Positions 1 to 8,588 of a DNA stretch of 64,000 nt are shown here, piece after piece. The DNA is taken from the NCBI GenBank assembly GCA_024233085.1, contig JACKQC010000004.1:248001-312000 (forward strand), read 5' to 3'. Position 1 is the stretch's first letter; the number at the start of each line of letters is the position of its first letter. Under the pieces are notes generated by a model, which saw only the letters and a program-made list of their open reading frames with translations, was not told the DNA's origin and made no database searches. This DNA comes from Akkermansiaceae bacterium (lineage in GTDB: Bacteria; Verrucomicrobiota; Verrucomicrobiia; Verrucomicrobiales; DEV007). The translations under genes and the position numbers were made by a program.

Positions 1-1160
1 GGATGGGCCGCCGGGTTCGCCGACTCCGGCGTCCACGGATTGCCCAGCCAATCGGTCAGATTCGCCGGCGGCTCCGGAGTCAGGCCCTCCCACCACACAT
101 CGCCGTCGCCGGTGAGGGCGACGTTGGTGAAAATGGTGTTCGCCCGCATCGATTCCATGGCGTTGGGATTCGATTCCCACGAGGTCCCGGGCGCCACGCC
201 GAAGTAGCCGGCCTCGGGATTGATGGCGTGGAGCCGGCCCGTCTTTCCGGGCCGCAGCCAGGCGATGTCGTCGCCGACGGTGGTGATTTTCCAGCCCTGC
301 TCGCGATACTGGTCCGGCGGAATGAGCATGGCGAAGTTCGTCTTGCCGCAGGCGCTGGGAAAGGCGGCCGCGACATAGCGTTTCGTGCCGTCGGGGCGTT
401 CAACGCCGGTGATCAGCATATGCTCGGCCATCCAGCCCTCCTCGCGGGCCATGACGCTGGCGATGCGCAGGGCGAGGCATTTTTTTCCGAGCAGGGCGTT
501 GCCGCCATAACCGCTTCCGTAGGACCATATCTCCCGTTCGGCGGGGAAATGCACGATGTATTTCTCCGGATTGCAGGGCCACGGCACGTCCGACTCGCCC
601 GGCGCGAGCGGTTTGCCGACGGAATGCACGCAGGGGACGAAATCGCCGCTCTCGCCGAGCCGGTCGAGCACGGCGCAGCCCATGCGGGTCATAATCTTCA
701 TGTTGACCACCACGTAGGGCGAGTCGGTCAGCTCGACGCCGAAAAGCGACATGGGCGAGTCGAGCGGTCCCATGCAAAACGGCACCACGTAGAGGGTGCG
801 GCCGCGCATCGAGCCGGCGAAGACACCCTCCAGCTTCGCGCGCATCTCGGCGGGCGCCATCCAGTGATTGGTCGGTCCGGCGGCGTCCCGGCGGCGGCTG
901 CAGATGTAGGTGCGGTCCTCGACGCGCGCCACGTCGCCGGGGTCCGAGCAGGCGAGGAAACTGTTCGGTCGTTTCTCCGGATTCAGCCGCGTGAAGGTGC
1001 CGGACTCGACCAGGGTCTCGCACAGCCGGTGCCATTCCTCGTCGGAACCGTCGCACCACCGGATCGCGTCCGGCTGGCAGAGGGCGGCGATTTTTTCGAC
1101 CCAGTCGACGAGGGCGGCGTGACGGGTGGGCGGAGCGTGGGAGTCGGGCGCGGCGGACAT
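1..1160 (-). CDS. pckG: Phosphoenolpyruvate carboxykinase (GTP), 3' end beyond window
   Basis: The reverse strand reads open from an ATG at 1160 to the window edge, giving 386 residues of a protein usually about 600 long; the C-terminus lies outside. The N-terminal domain is colinear with GTP-type PEP carboxykinases (WCDGSDEE near residue 36, RPNSFLA near 64, GPTNHWM near 95). The family-specific P-loop FPSACGKTN is at about 267-275 and includes the reactive cysteine. The enzyme interconverts oxaloacetate and PEP with GTP in the cytoplasm, in gluconeogenesis or anaplerosis. No Shine-Dalgarno sequence precedes the start. The tag gene lies upstream on the same strand, with a palindromic element between them. 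Confidence 0.95.
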   Translation of the reverse strand, partial: MSAAPDSHAPPTRHAALVDWVEKIAALCQPDAIRWCDGSDEEWHRLCETLVESGTFTRLNPEKRPNSFLACSDPGDVARVEDRTYICSRRRDAAGPTNHWMAPAEMRAKLEGVFAGSMRGRTLYVVPFCMGPLDSPMSLFGVELTDSPYVVVNMKIMTRMGCAVLDRLGESGDFVPCVHSVGKPLAPGESDVPWPCNPEKYIVHFPAEREIWSYGSGYGGNALLGKKCLALRIASVMAREEGWMAEHMLITGVERPDGTKRYVAAAFPSACGKTNFAMLIPPDQYREQGWKITTVGDDIAWLRPGKTGRLHAINPEAGYFGVAPGTSWESNPNAMESMRANTIFTNVALTGDGDVWWEGLTPEPPANLTDWLGNPWTPESANPAAH

Positions 1161-1245
1161 GATGGTGGAACAAACTACGCCCGTGGCCGGGGGCGGGAAA
1201 CCACCGTTTCCGTCAAAATCCCCGCGATCCGGGCCGATTCGGCGG

Positions 1246-1290
1246 GCGACCCAACAGGGTTGACTCGACGACCTAACCCTGTTGGGTCGC
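1246..1290. repeat. Dispersed palindromic element, copy 1
   Basis: Perfect 16-bp inverted arms (1246-1261 and 1275-1290, GCGACCCAACAGGGTT and its complement) flank a 13-nt loop. It lies between the 3' end of tag and the 5' end of pckG, both on the minus strand. With copy 8 it has the longest arms of the nine copies seen here. Confidence 0.9.
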
Positions 1291-1391
1291 GGTCGTGTCG
1301 CGGATGAATGGCCGCAAAATGGCGCAAAACTCACCCGATCGGGTTTTTGCGACTTCCGCGACTTTTTGCGGCCGTCCAGTGGTTTGGCAAA

Positions 1392-2072
1392 TCACGGGCG
1401 CGGCGTTTTCCGGGCGCTTGGGTCGCTTCCGCCGGGCCGCCGGAATACCTTCCGCTTCTTCTCCACCGCGGCGCGGGCGGCGCAGCCTTCGAGGTGATCG
1501 TTCACCAGGCCCATCGCCTGCATGAAGGCGTAGGCGGTGGTGGGGCCGACAAAGCTCCAGCCGCGTTTTTTCAAATCCTTGCTCAGGGCCCTGGACTCGG
1601 GCGACTGGGACATTTCGCGGAGCGCGGCCCAGGTCATCGATTTCGGGCGCGAGGCGGGATCGGGTTCGAAGCGCCAGAAATAGGCGGCCAGCGAGCCGCA
1701 TTCGTCGCGGAGTTCGCGGGCGCGGCGGGCGTTGTTGACGGTGGACTCGATCTTTCCGCGGTGGCGGACGATGCCGGCGTCGCCGAGCAGGCGGGCGACG
1801 TCTCTGTCGCCGAAGCGCGCGATTTTCTCGAAATCGAACCCGGCGAAGGCGGCGCGGAAATTTTCGCGCTTGCGCAAAATGGTCAGCCAACTGAGGCCGG
1901 ACTGAAAGCCTTCGAGGCAGATTTTTTCGAAGAGCCGGAAATCGTCCGTCACTGGGTGGCCCCATTCGTGGTCGTGATAGGCGCGGTAGTCGGGCGAGTC
2001 GGCGCCCCAGAAGCAGCGGGCGCGGCCATCGTCGCCGGCGAGGAGGCCGTCGGGGGGAATTTCGGAGGGCAT
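1392..2072 (-). CDS. tag: DNA-3-methyladenine glycosylase I
   Basis: 226 residues, slightly longer than the usual 185-200 because of a basic C-terminal tail. Family signatures are clear: RCFWG near the N-terminus followed by YHDHEWGHP, the helix-hairpin-helix region GFQSGLSW, and the C-terminal GWSFVGPTTAYAFMQAMG block that forms the base-binding pocket. The enzyme excises 3-methyladenine from alkylated DNA, beginning base-excision repair. The neighbouring sulfatase gene is divergent, with 80 bp between the starts. No regulatory site is evident. The identification is secure from the motifs. Confidence 0.95.
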   Translation of the reverse strand: MPSEIPPDGLLAGDDGRARCFWGADSPDYRAYHDHEWGHPVTDDFRLFEKICLEGFQSGLSWLTILRKRENFRAAFAGFDFEKIARFGDRDVARLLGDAGIVRHRGKIESTVNNARRARELRDECGSLAAYFWRFEPDPASRPKSMTWAALREMSQSPESRALSKDLKKRGWSFVGPTTAYAFMQAMGLVNDHLEGCAARAAVEKKRKVFRRPGGSDPSARKTPRP

Positions 2073-2152
2073 GTCGGAAGGGACGATGGCCGAATCCCGC
2101 GCCGGCGCAAACGGCGCTTGCCGGGGAGGCGCCGGACCGGCACAATGGCGCC

Positions 2153-3712
2153 ATGCGAATGTCTTTCGTTTTCCCGGCGCTGTTCGCCCTTTTCGCTTTC
2201 GGACCGGCGACGATCCCGGGCGCCGCCGCCGAGGGGGAAAAGCTGAACTTTCTCATCGTCACGGTCGACGACATGAGCTGCGACTCGATCGGCGCCTTCG
2301 GCTGCAAGCTGGAGGGCACCACGCCGAACATCGACAAACTGGTGGCGTCGGGCCATCGCTTCGAGTACGCCCATGTGCAGGTCGGCAACTGCATGCCGTC
2401 GCGCAACGTGCTGTTTTCGGGGCGTTATCCGCACCACACGGGCGTCGAGGGTTTTTACCAGGTGAAACCGATCGATTTTCCCGTGATGTGCGACCTGATG
2501 AAGGCGGGCGGCTGGTTCACGGGGATTCGGGGCAAGGTGTCGCATTCGACGCCTTACCAGCCCTACGCGTGGGACCTGGTGATGGACACGCTGCCGGACG
2601 GTTCGCAGGCGCACATCAAGGACGTGGAGAGCTACCACACCTCGACGAAGATGGGCATCGACGCGGCGAAGGCGGCGGGCAAACCCTTCTGTCTGGACAT
2701 CAACGTCTCCGATCCCCACAAGCCCTTCTGGGCGCCGGGCGACAAGCACCCGACCTCGCGCGTTTTCACCGCCGAGGAGGTGCCGGTGCCGGGATTCCTG
2801 CCGGACGACCCGCGCATTCGCGAGGAGTTGGGCCTCTACTACAGTTCGGTGCGGCGCGCCGACGATTGTGTGGGGGAAATCCTGCGGGCGCTGGAGGAGT
2901 CGGGCGAGCGGGAGCGGACGGCGATCGTGTTTCTCAGCGACCACGGCATGCCGCTGCCCTTCGCGAAGACGCAGCTTTACCACCACAGCACCCGCACGCC
3001 GCTGACGGTGATCTGGCCGGAGGTGACGAAACCGGGGACGAAAGACACGGCGCACCTGGTCTCGGCGGTGGATTTTTTGCCCACGCTGCTGGACATGGCG
3101 GGGCTCGAGCCTCCGGAGGGACTCGACGGAAAATCCTTCGCGCCGGTGCTGAGGGGCGAAATCCAGCCGGGACGGGAGCACATCGTCAAGGAGTACAACG
3201 AAAACGCCGGCGGGAACCGCAACCCGATGCGCGCCGTGCAGACGTGGTATTACCTCTATATTTTTAACCCCTGGTCGGATGGCAAGCGGCTCATGGCCAC
3301 GGCCACCAACGGCACCGCCACCTGGAGGACGATGAAGGCCCTGGCGCGGGAGGACTCCGCCATCGCCGAGCGGGTGGACCTGATGGAGCACCGGGTCGTC
3401 GAGGAATTGTATGACGTGGACACCGATCCCGACTGCCGGCGCAACCTGATCGCCGAGCCGGCCCACGCCGAGGCCCTGGCCGAGATGCGCGGCATGCTCG
3501 AGCAGTGGATGGTGGAGACCGGCGACCCGGCGCTGGAGGCCTTTCGCGGGCGCGAAAACCCCGCCGTGATGGCGGCTTACCTGAAAAAAGTGGAGGACGA
3601 GTCCGCCTCGCGCCGGTCGAGCCAGCGAAAGGCAAAGCCCGCCGACAAGGGGGCCGAAAAGGGCAGGAACAAGAATCGCAAGGCGAAGAACGCCGCCAGG
3701 GACGATGAGTGA
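2153..3712 (+). CDS. Secreted sulfatase (arylsulfatase family)
   Basis: 519 residues with a signal peptide ending around residue 25 (AGAAA region). The metal-binding TVDDM motif is at about 37-41 and the formylglycine motif CMPSR starts at Cys80, so this is a type I (FGly) sulfatase that needs Cys-to-formylglycine maturation. A later SDHGMPL motif supplies further metal ligands. The last 40 or so residues are rich in Lys and Arg and look like a tail rather than a fold. It resembles the heparan N-sulfatase/iduronate sulfatase-like group common in Verrucomicrobia and Planctomycetes; the substrate is probably a sulfated glycan, but this cannot be read from sequence. It overlaps the next gene by 8 bp, so the two are likely co-transcribed. 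Confidence 0.92.
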   Translation: MRMSFVFPALFALFAFGPATIPGAAAEGEKLNFLIVTVDDMSCDSIGAFGCKLEGTTPNIDKLVASGHRFEYAHVQVGNCMPSRNVLFSGRYPHHTGVEGFYQVKPIDFPVMCDLMKAGGWFTGIRGKVSHSTPYQPYAWDLVMDTLPDGSQAHIKDVESYHTSTKMGIDAAKAAGKPFCLDINVSDPHKPFWAPGDKHPTSRVFTAEEVPVPGFLPDDPRIREELGLYYSSVRRADDCVGEILRALEESGERERTAIVFLSDHGMPLPFAKTQLYHHSTRTPLTVIWPEVTKPGTKDTAHLVSAVDFLPTLLDMAGLEPPEGLDGKSFAPVLRGEIQPGREHIVKEYNENAGGNRNPMRAVQTWYYLYIFNPWSDGKRLMATATNGTATWRTMKALAREDSAIAERVDLMEHRVVEELYDVDTDPDCRRNLIAEPAHAEALAEMRGMLEQWMVETGDPALEAFRGRENPAVMAAYLKKVEDESASRRSSQRKAKPADKGAEKGRNKNRKAKNAARDDE

Positions 3713-5513
3713 GCGCGCCGACAGAGCCGCGGCGCGGTTGGCCGCGGTCTTCGCGATGCTGTTGCCGCTGGCGGCTTCGGGCGAAGCTCAGGAACCGGGG
3801 GACCGGCACACCTTCACCGGCGCGAACGGCCAGACGCTGGAGGCCGAGGTGCTCGATTTCCGCGACGCCAAAGTCGTCATCAGGCGGCTCGCGGACGGCC
3901 AGGTTTTCGAGCTGCCGGCCAACCGGCTCAGCCCGCCGGATGTCGATTTCATGCGCGCGTGGCTGAAGGAACGGGAGGCCGCGGCGCATCCGGCCGGGTG
4001 GAAGCGGCTGCGGATTCACCTGCCCGGGTTCGCGGACAAGCTGGAGGCGCCGGGCATTCCTGAGGCCTTCCGGCGGATCGACTTGCGCACCTGGGAGGCG
4101 GAGCTGCCCGAGGGCGCGTGGGTGCTGGCGCGGCTGTGGACCGCCAGCGGCGAGGGCGAGCCGGTCGAGTTTCTGCTGCGCCACGGCGGCGAGCGGGAGT
4201 GGTTTCTGCGCTTCGAGGACGCGCGGCTTTACCGCTCCGGCTCGGCTCAGGAAAGGGGAGCGCTCGCCGGCATCCACATCCGCGCCGGAGACGGCGACGC
4301 CGAGCTGAAATCGATGAAGGCCGAGATTCCCGACGGAGGCGTGGCCTTGTTTTCCGGATTCCTCGACGCGGCGGACCTGTCCAACCTCGGCGCCGACCGG
4401 GTGCTCTCCTTCGTGTCGGGAAAAGTCGAGGATTTCTCCCTGCTCGGCGGGAAAAAGGTGCGCGCGGCGCGAGTGACGACCGCGCCGGCCAGTTTTGAGG
4501 GCCTTTCCGGCGCGGACGATCTGGAATGCCTCGACGTGAAGACTTCGGGCGATTTCCCGCTCGCCATCGTCTCGAAGCTGAAGTCCCTGAAAACGCTGAT
4601 CGTCTCCGGGGACGCCACGCTGTCCGGCGGCTCGGGCGGCTGGCCCGCCCTGCGGCATCTCTCGCTCGCGCCGGCGGAAATCGAGGACCCCGACGCGCTG
4701 GCGGAGTTTCTCGGCCGGATGCCGGAGCTGGAGAGCCTCGAACTTCCCGACTTCACCGAGTTGAACATCGCCGGTCTCGCGCAATGCCCGAAACTCACCG
4801 CCCTGGCGCTCGGCGACGATTGCCACGATCCCGACGCCGCCGGCCTCGGCGCGCTGGAAAACCTGACCACGGTGCTGCTCAACGCCCGCCACGGCGCCAG
4901 CGAGATCGCCGGCCTCGCCGCCGCCGGTCGCTTCGCGAAAGTGCGCGTCTTTCGCACCGGCGTGTCGTGCGATTTCGCGAGGCTGCCCCGGCTGCGGGTG
5001 CTCCTGCTCCACGGGAGCCGCGACGAGTTCGAGCCCGGGGCGCTCGCCGCCCTCGCCGGCCCGGTCGAGCTGCGGCTGCTCAGCTCGACCGCCGACGATC
5101 TCGCGGCGCTGGCGAAAGTGGCGCCGGAAATGAAGGTCCGCTTTCTGACCGCCCGTTTTCCGAACGCGGAAACCCTCGACAGCCTCGCCGCCTTCGCCGG
5201 GCTGGAGATCCTGACGCTGGAGGACCAGTTGCTCACCTTCGAGAACAAGCTGACGGCGGTCGATCCGGGGAAATTTCCCGCCCTGCGCGGCTTCGAGATG
5301 GCCCGGATGCAGAATCTGGCCGGCGTCACCCTTTCGCCGGCGTCGAAGCTGGAGGCCTTTGCCGCGGTCGCGTGCGACGCGCTGGAGACGGTGGCCGCGC
5401 CCGCCGCCGTTCCCGAGACCGTGCTGATCCGGTGCGGGGCGCTGCGTTCCACCGGTGGCCTGGTGGACGCCTCCGGCCGGTCGCTCGTCTTCGAATGCCC
5501 GCGGCTGAAGTGA
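3705..5513 (+). CDS. Exported SHD1-like protein with leucine-rich-like repeats
   Basis: 602 residues; the start overlaps the sulfatase stop by 8 bp. A hydrophobic N-terminus (residues 10-27) predicts export. Residues about 36-85 match the SHD1-type module common in PVC bacteria (FTGANGQTLEAEVLDF, then VFELPANRLSPPD). From about 260 onward the protein is an irregular series of Leu/Ala-rich segments (LKSLKTLIVS, MPELESLELP, CPKLTALAL) that reads like a degenerate leucine-rich repeat solenoid. There is no catalytic motif. Co-transcription with the sulfatase suggests a role in envelope or polymer binding, but this is inference. Confidence 0.75.
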   Translation: MSERADRAAARLAAVFAMLLPLAASGEAQEPGDRHTFTGANGQTLEAEVLDFRDAKVVIRRLADGQVFELPANRLSPPDVDFMRAWLKEREAAAHPAGWKRLRIHLPGFADKLEAPGIPEAFRRIDLRTWEAELPEGAWVLARLWTASGEGEPVEFLLRHGGEREWFLRFEDARLYRSGSAQERGALAGIHIRAGDGDAELKSMKAEIPDGGVALFSGFLDAADLSNLGADRVLSFVSGKVEDFSLLGGKKVRAARVTTAPASFEGLSGADDLECLDVKTSGDFPLAIVSKLKSLKTLIVSGDATLSGGSGGWPALRHLSLAPAEIEDPDALAEFLGRMPELESLELPDFTELNIAGLAQCPKLTALALGDDCHDPDAAGLGALENLTTVLLNARHGASEIAGLAAAGRFAKVRVFRTGVSCDFARLPRLRVLLLHGSRDEFEPGALAALAGPVELRLLSSTADDLAALAKVAPEMKVRFLTARFPNAETLDSLAAFAGLEILTLEDQLLTFENKLTAVDPGKFPALRGFEMARMQNLAGVTLSPASKLEAFAAVACDALETVAAPAAVPETVLIRCGALRSTGGLVDASGRSLVFECPRLK

Positions 5514-5548
5514 GGCGGTCGCCAAGTCAAAATTTGCGGTCCGCACAA

Positions 5549-5598
5549 CAAGATCGGCGCGGTTTTCGCGTGATAACCACCGAAAATGCCCGATCTTG
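5549..5598 (+). terminator. Inverted repeat, possible terminator
   Basis: Nine-base perfect arms CAAGATCGG (5549-5557) and CCGATCTTG (5590-5598) flank a nested CGCG-GTTTT-CGCG hairpin. It lies 35 bp past the stop of the upstream gene and 134 bp before the desaturase. No U-tract follows, so termination is only a guess. Confidence 0.35.
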
Positions 5599-5732
5599 GC
5601 CACGCCGACGCGATTCCGTTCCGTTCCCACCTTTTCCGCGTTTTCCGCGGCCCCTGGCGGCCGGCCGGGGCGTAAAAAAGTGAAGCTCGGGCTGGACCTT
5701 TCGTCCACGCGGCTCTAAACACAGCCCCGAAC

Positions 5733-6785
5733 ATGCAGGAAGAAGACAAGACCCTCACCGCACAGGAGAAGCGCCGCGCCGAAATCGCGGCCTGGAAACA
5801 GATTGTCTCCGAATTCGAACAGCCCCACGCCGGCCGGGCCGCGTGGCAGGTGATCAACTCCGTCGGCGGCTACGCCCTCCTCTGGGTGGCGATCTATTTC
5901 GCGATGCGGCACGCCTGGTGGATGACCATCCCCTTCATCGTTCTCGCCGCCGGGATGCTGATCCGGATTTTCATCATCTTTCACGATTGCGGCCATGGCT
6001 CATTTTTGAAATCCCGGCGCGCCAACGAGATCATCGGTTTCATCTGCGGGGTGCTGACCTTCACCGCCTTCCGGCACTGGCGCTGGGAGCACTCCGTGCA
6101 CCACGCCTCCTCCGGCGACCTCGACCGGCGCGGCGTGGGCGACATCTGGACGCTGACCGTGCAGGAGTATCTCGAGGCTTCGCGGTGGAAACGCTTCGCC
6201 TATCGCATGGCCCGCAACCCGTTGATCCTTTTCGGCGTCGCGCCCCTGGTTCTTTTCCTGATCCGCGAGCGATTTCCCTCGGCCGGCGCGAAGCCCCGCG
6301 ACAGGCGATCCATCCTGTGGACCAATCTCGCGCTGCTCGGCATGGTGGCGACGATGAGCTGGATCTTCGGTCTCGTGCCCTACCTGCTGATTCAGATCTC
6401 CATGACCGGCCTCTCCGGCGCGGCCGGCATCTGGCTTTTCTACGTGCAGCATCAGTTCGAGGACACCTACTGGGAGCGCGGCGACGAGTGGGATTACACG
6501 CGCGCCGCCCTGCAGGGCAGTTCCTTCTACAAGCTGCCGCGTGTCCTCCAGTGGTTCAGCGGCAACATCGGCTTTCACCACATCCACCATCTCAGCCCGA
6601 AGATTCCGAACTACAATCTGGAGCGCTGCCACGATTCGCATCCCATTTTTCGGGACGTCAAGCCGCTGACCTTGCTGAGCAGTCTGAAGTCCGTCAATTT
6701 CCGCCTCTGGGACGAGTCGAACCGCCGGCTGGTCGGCTACAGTCATCTGAACCGTGTCCGCCGCGAGGGCCGCGAGGCCGCCTGA
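5733..6785 (+). CDS. Membrane fatty acid desaturase
   Basis: 350 residues. The three histidine boxes of membrane di-iron desaturases are intact: HDCGH at about 84-88, HSVHH at about 120-124, and HHIHH near residue 285. Hydrophobic spans lie at about 44-80, 100-112 and 195-245. The layout matches the omega-6 (delta-12) type fatty acid desaturases, which introduce double bonds into acyl chains in the inner membrane using electrons from a ferredoxin-like donor. No redox partner is encoded nearby. It appears to be a single-gene unit, followed 8 bp later by a palindromic element. Confidence 0.92.
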   Translation: MQEEDKTLTAQEKRRAEIAAWKQIVSEFEQPHAGRAAWQVINSVGGYALLWVAIYFAMRHAWWMTIPFIVLAAGMLIRIFIIFHDCGHGSFLKSRRANEIIGFICGVLTFTAFRHWRWEHSVHHASSGDLDRRGVGDIWTLTVQEYLEASRWKRFAYRMARNPLILFGVAPLVLFLIRERFPSAGAKPRDRRSILWTNLALLGMVATMSWIFGLVPYLLIQISMTGLSGAAGIWLFYVQHQFEDTYWERGDEWDYTRAALQGSSFYKLPRVLQWFSGNIGFHHIHHLSPKIPNYNLERCHDSHPIFRDVKPLTLLSSLKSVNFRLWDESNRRLVGYSHLNRVRREGREAA

Positions 6786-6793
6786 CGCGCGGT

Positions 6794-6826
6794 CAACAGG
6801 GTTGGGTCGCGGAGTCAACCCTGTTG
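6794..6826. repeat. Dispersed palindromic element, copy 2
   Basis: CAACAGGGTTG (6794-6804) and CAACCCTGTTG (6816-6826) are perfect 11-bp arms. It begins 8 bp after the desaturase stop, a position suited to transcription termination or mRNA 3'-end protection. Confidence 0.9.
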
Positions 6827-7044
6827 GGTGGGACCGCTTTTCGCCTCCTTTTCGCCTCCTTTTCGGGGGCGGAGATAGGGCCGCAACCTTTGCTCAGGGC
6901 TGGGCAAGAAATGCGGTGCCCGCCGGGGGCGTTTCGGGCGATTTTTCCGGCAATCGATCGAGCGGCGGTGTGCCCGCCTCGTGGGCGGGAGTCTGCGGCG
7001 TTGCGCGATCGGGAAGTTCAAGAATCCCAATCCTGTAACAAAAC

Positions 7045-8358
7045 ATGAAGAGCCATCTGAATTCGCTCGATCAACTCTCCCGGCGCCAGTTCGTCGAACG
7101 CACGGCCAAGGCCATGCTCGGCGTGAGCCTGCTGCCCGGACTGGACACCGCCATCGCCCAGGGCAAGGGCGGCAAGGCCAAGCACATCATCTACATGTAC
7201 ATGTCCGGCGGCATGACGCATCTCGACACCTTCGACCCGAAGCCCGGGACGGAGAACGGCGGCAAGACCGGCGTGGCCAAGACCCCCGTGCCCGGCATCG
7301 TGCTGGGCGAGTTCCTGCCCGGCCTCGCCGAGCGTTTCAAAGACATCGCCGTGGTCCGTTCGCTTCAGCAGCGGACCGCCGACCACCGCGGCGCCTCCTA
7401 CTGGATGCGCACCAGCTACGAGCGTCGCGCCACGATCGTTCACCCCTGCCTCGGCGCGTGGGGCCAGCGGCTGCTGGGCAAGATGCACCCGACCCTGCCG
7501 GACTCCGTCCTCGTGGGTGACGCGGGCGGGCATCCCGGCGCCGGCTATCTGGGGCCGAGCTACGCCCCGCTCCCGATCGGCGACCCGAACTCCGGCCTGC
7601 CGAACTCGGCGATCCACACCTCCATCGACGAGAAGACCTTCAATCGCCGGCTCGACATGATGGAGACCTTCAATCGCGGCTTCGGTTCCAAGTTCAAGAA
7701 CGAGGAGGTCGCCGCCTACAACGAATTCTACGACAACTCGCTCTCCCTGATGAAGAGCGACGAGTTGGAAGTCTTCGACCTCGCCAAGGAGCCGCAGGAA
7801 AAACGCGACCGCTACGGGCAAAACCGTTTCGGCCAGGGCCTGCTGCTCGCCAAACGCCTCGTCTCGAAGGGCATCCGCTACGTCGAGGTCATCAAGGGCG
7901 GCTGGGACATGCACAACGACCTCTGGGGCGGCACCATCCAGACCAACGCCGGCGAACTCGACCAGGCCATCTCGGCCCTCATCGACGACCTGAAGGCCGA
8001 GGGACTTTTCGAGGAGACGCTGCTGGTGCTGACGACCGAGTTCGGACGCACCCCGCGCATCAACGCGAACGCGGGCCGCGACCATCACTCGCTCTGTTTC
8101 TCCGGCTTCCTCGCCGGCGGCGGCATCGTCGGCGGCCAGGTTTACGGAAAATCCGACGACCTCGGCCACGCGCCCGCCGAAAACATGGTCGAGCAGAAGG
8201 ACTTCAACGCCACCATCGCGACCGCCTGCGGCATGCCGATCGACCAGGTCATCTACTCGCCGTCGGGACGGCCCTTCATGGTTGCCGGTCACAAGGAAAA
8301 CCGCGACACGAAGGAGATCCTGCCCGAGGGCAAACCCATCATGCAGTTCTTCAGCTGA
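7045..8358 (+). CDS. DUF1501 Tat-exported protein (stand-alone)
   Basis: 437 residues. The N-terminus carries a twin-arginine-like signal (SRRQFVERTAK, residues 12-22). The body has DUF1501 hallmarks: a start-of-domain MSGGMTHLDTFDPKPG, GQNRFGQGLLLAKRL near residue 255, and TEFGRTP near 332, features of an alkaline-phosphatase-like fold. DUF1501 genes are usually paired with DUF1549/DUF1553 cytochrome-domain genes; here none lies next to it, so this copy is an orphan or acts with a distant partner. Molecular activity is unknown. No Shine-Dalgarno precedes the ATG. Confidence 0.9.
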   Translation: MKSHLNSLDQLSRRQFVERTAKAMLGVSLLPGLDTAIAQGKGGKAKHIIYMYMSGGMTHLDTFDPKPGTENGGKTGVAKTPVPGIVLGEFLPGLAERFKDIAVVRSLQQRTADHRGASYWMRTSYERRATIVHPCLGAWGQRLLGKMHPTLPDSVLVGDAGGHPGAGYLGPSYAPLPIGDPNSGLPNSAIHTSIDEKTFNRRLDMMETFNRGFGSKFKNEEVAAYNEFYDNSLSLMKSDELEVFDLAKEPQEKRDRYGQNRFGQGLLLAKRLVSKGIRYVEVIKGGWDMHNDLWGGTIQTNAGELDQAISALIDDLKAEGLFEETLLVLTTEFGRTPRINANAGRDHHSLCFSGFLAGGGIVGGQVYGKSDDLGHAPAENMVEQKDFNATIATACGMPIDQVIYSPSGRPFMVAGHKENRDTKEILPEGKPIMQFFS

Positions 8359-8436
8359 TCCGTCGCGGAACCCGCACCCTTCCCACGATCCAGAGCAAAC
8401 CAAACCATCTTTAATCGGCTCGATTGGGATTCGCCG

Positions 8437-8489
8437 AACGAAGGCCGGCCAGAGGGGCGCTCGCGCGTCTCGCTGGCCGGTTTCGTTTT
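8437..8489 (+). terminator. GC-rich hairpin downstream of the DUF1501 gene
   Basis: AACGAAGGCCGGCCAG (8437-8452) pairs with CTGGCCGGTTTCGTT (8473-8487) with one bulge, followed by TTC. It lies 79 bp beyond the DUF1501 stop and 100 bp from the converging SGNH gene, so it could terminate transcription from either side. Confidence 0.5.
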
Positions 8490-8588
8490 CCCGGAACGCG
8501 GGGCGGCTTCGTGAAACCTCGGAACCGAATTTCCCCACAAAAGAAGACCCGGCTCCGACGCGCGATTCGAGGCCGCCGATCCGATTCT

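Noticed and set aside
3..1307. Long plus-strand open frame of 434 codons at the window start
   Set aside because: It is antisense to the clear pckG coding sequence on the minus strand and has a composition typical of a shadow frame in high-GC DNA.
3291..5708. 805-codon minus-strand frame
   Set aside because: Opposite the SHD1-like protein and the end of the sulfatase; no domain, low complexity.
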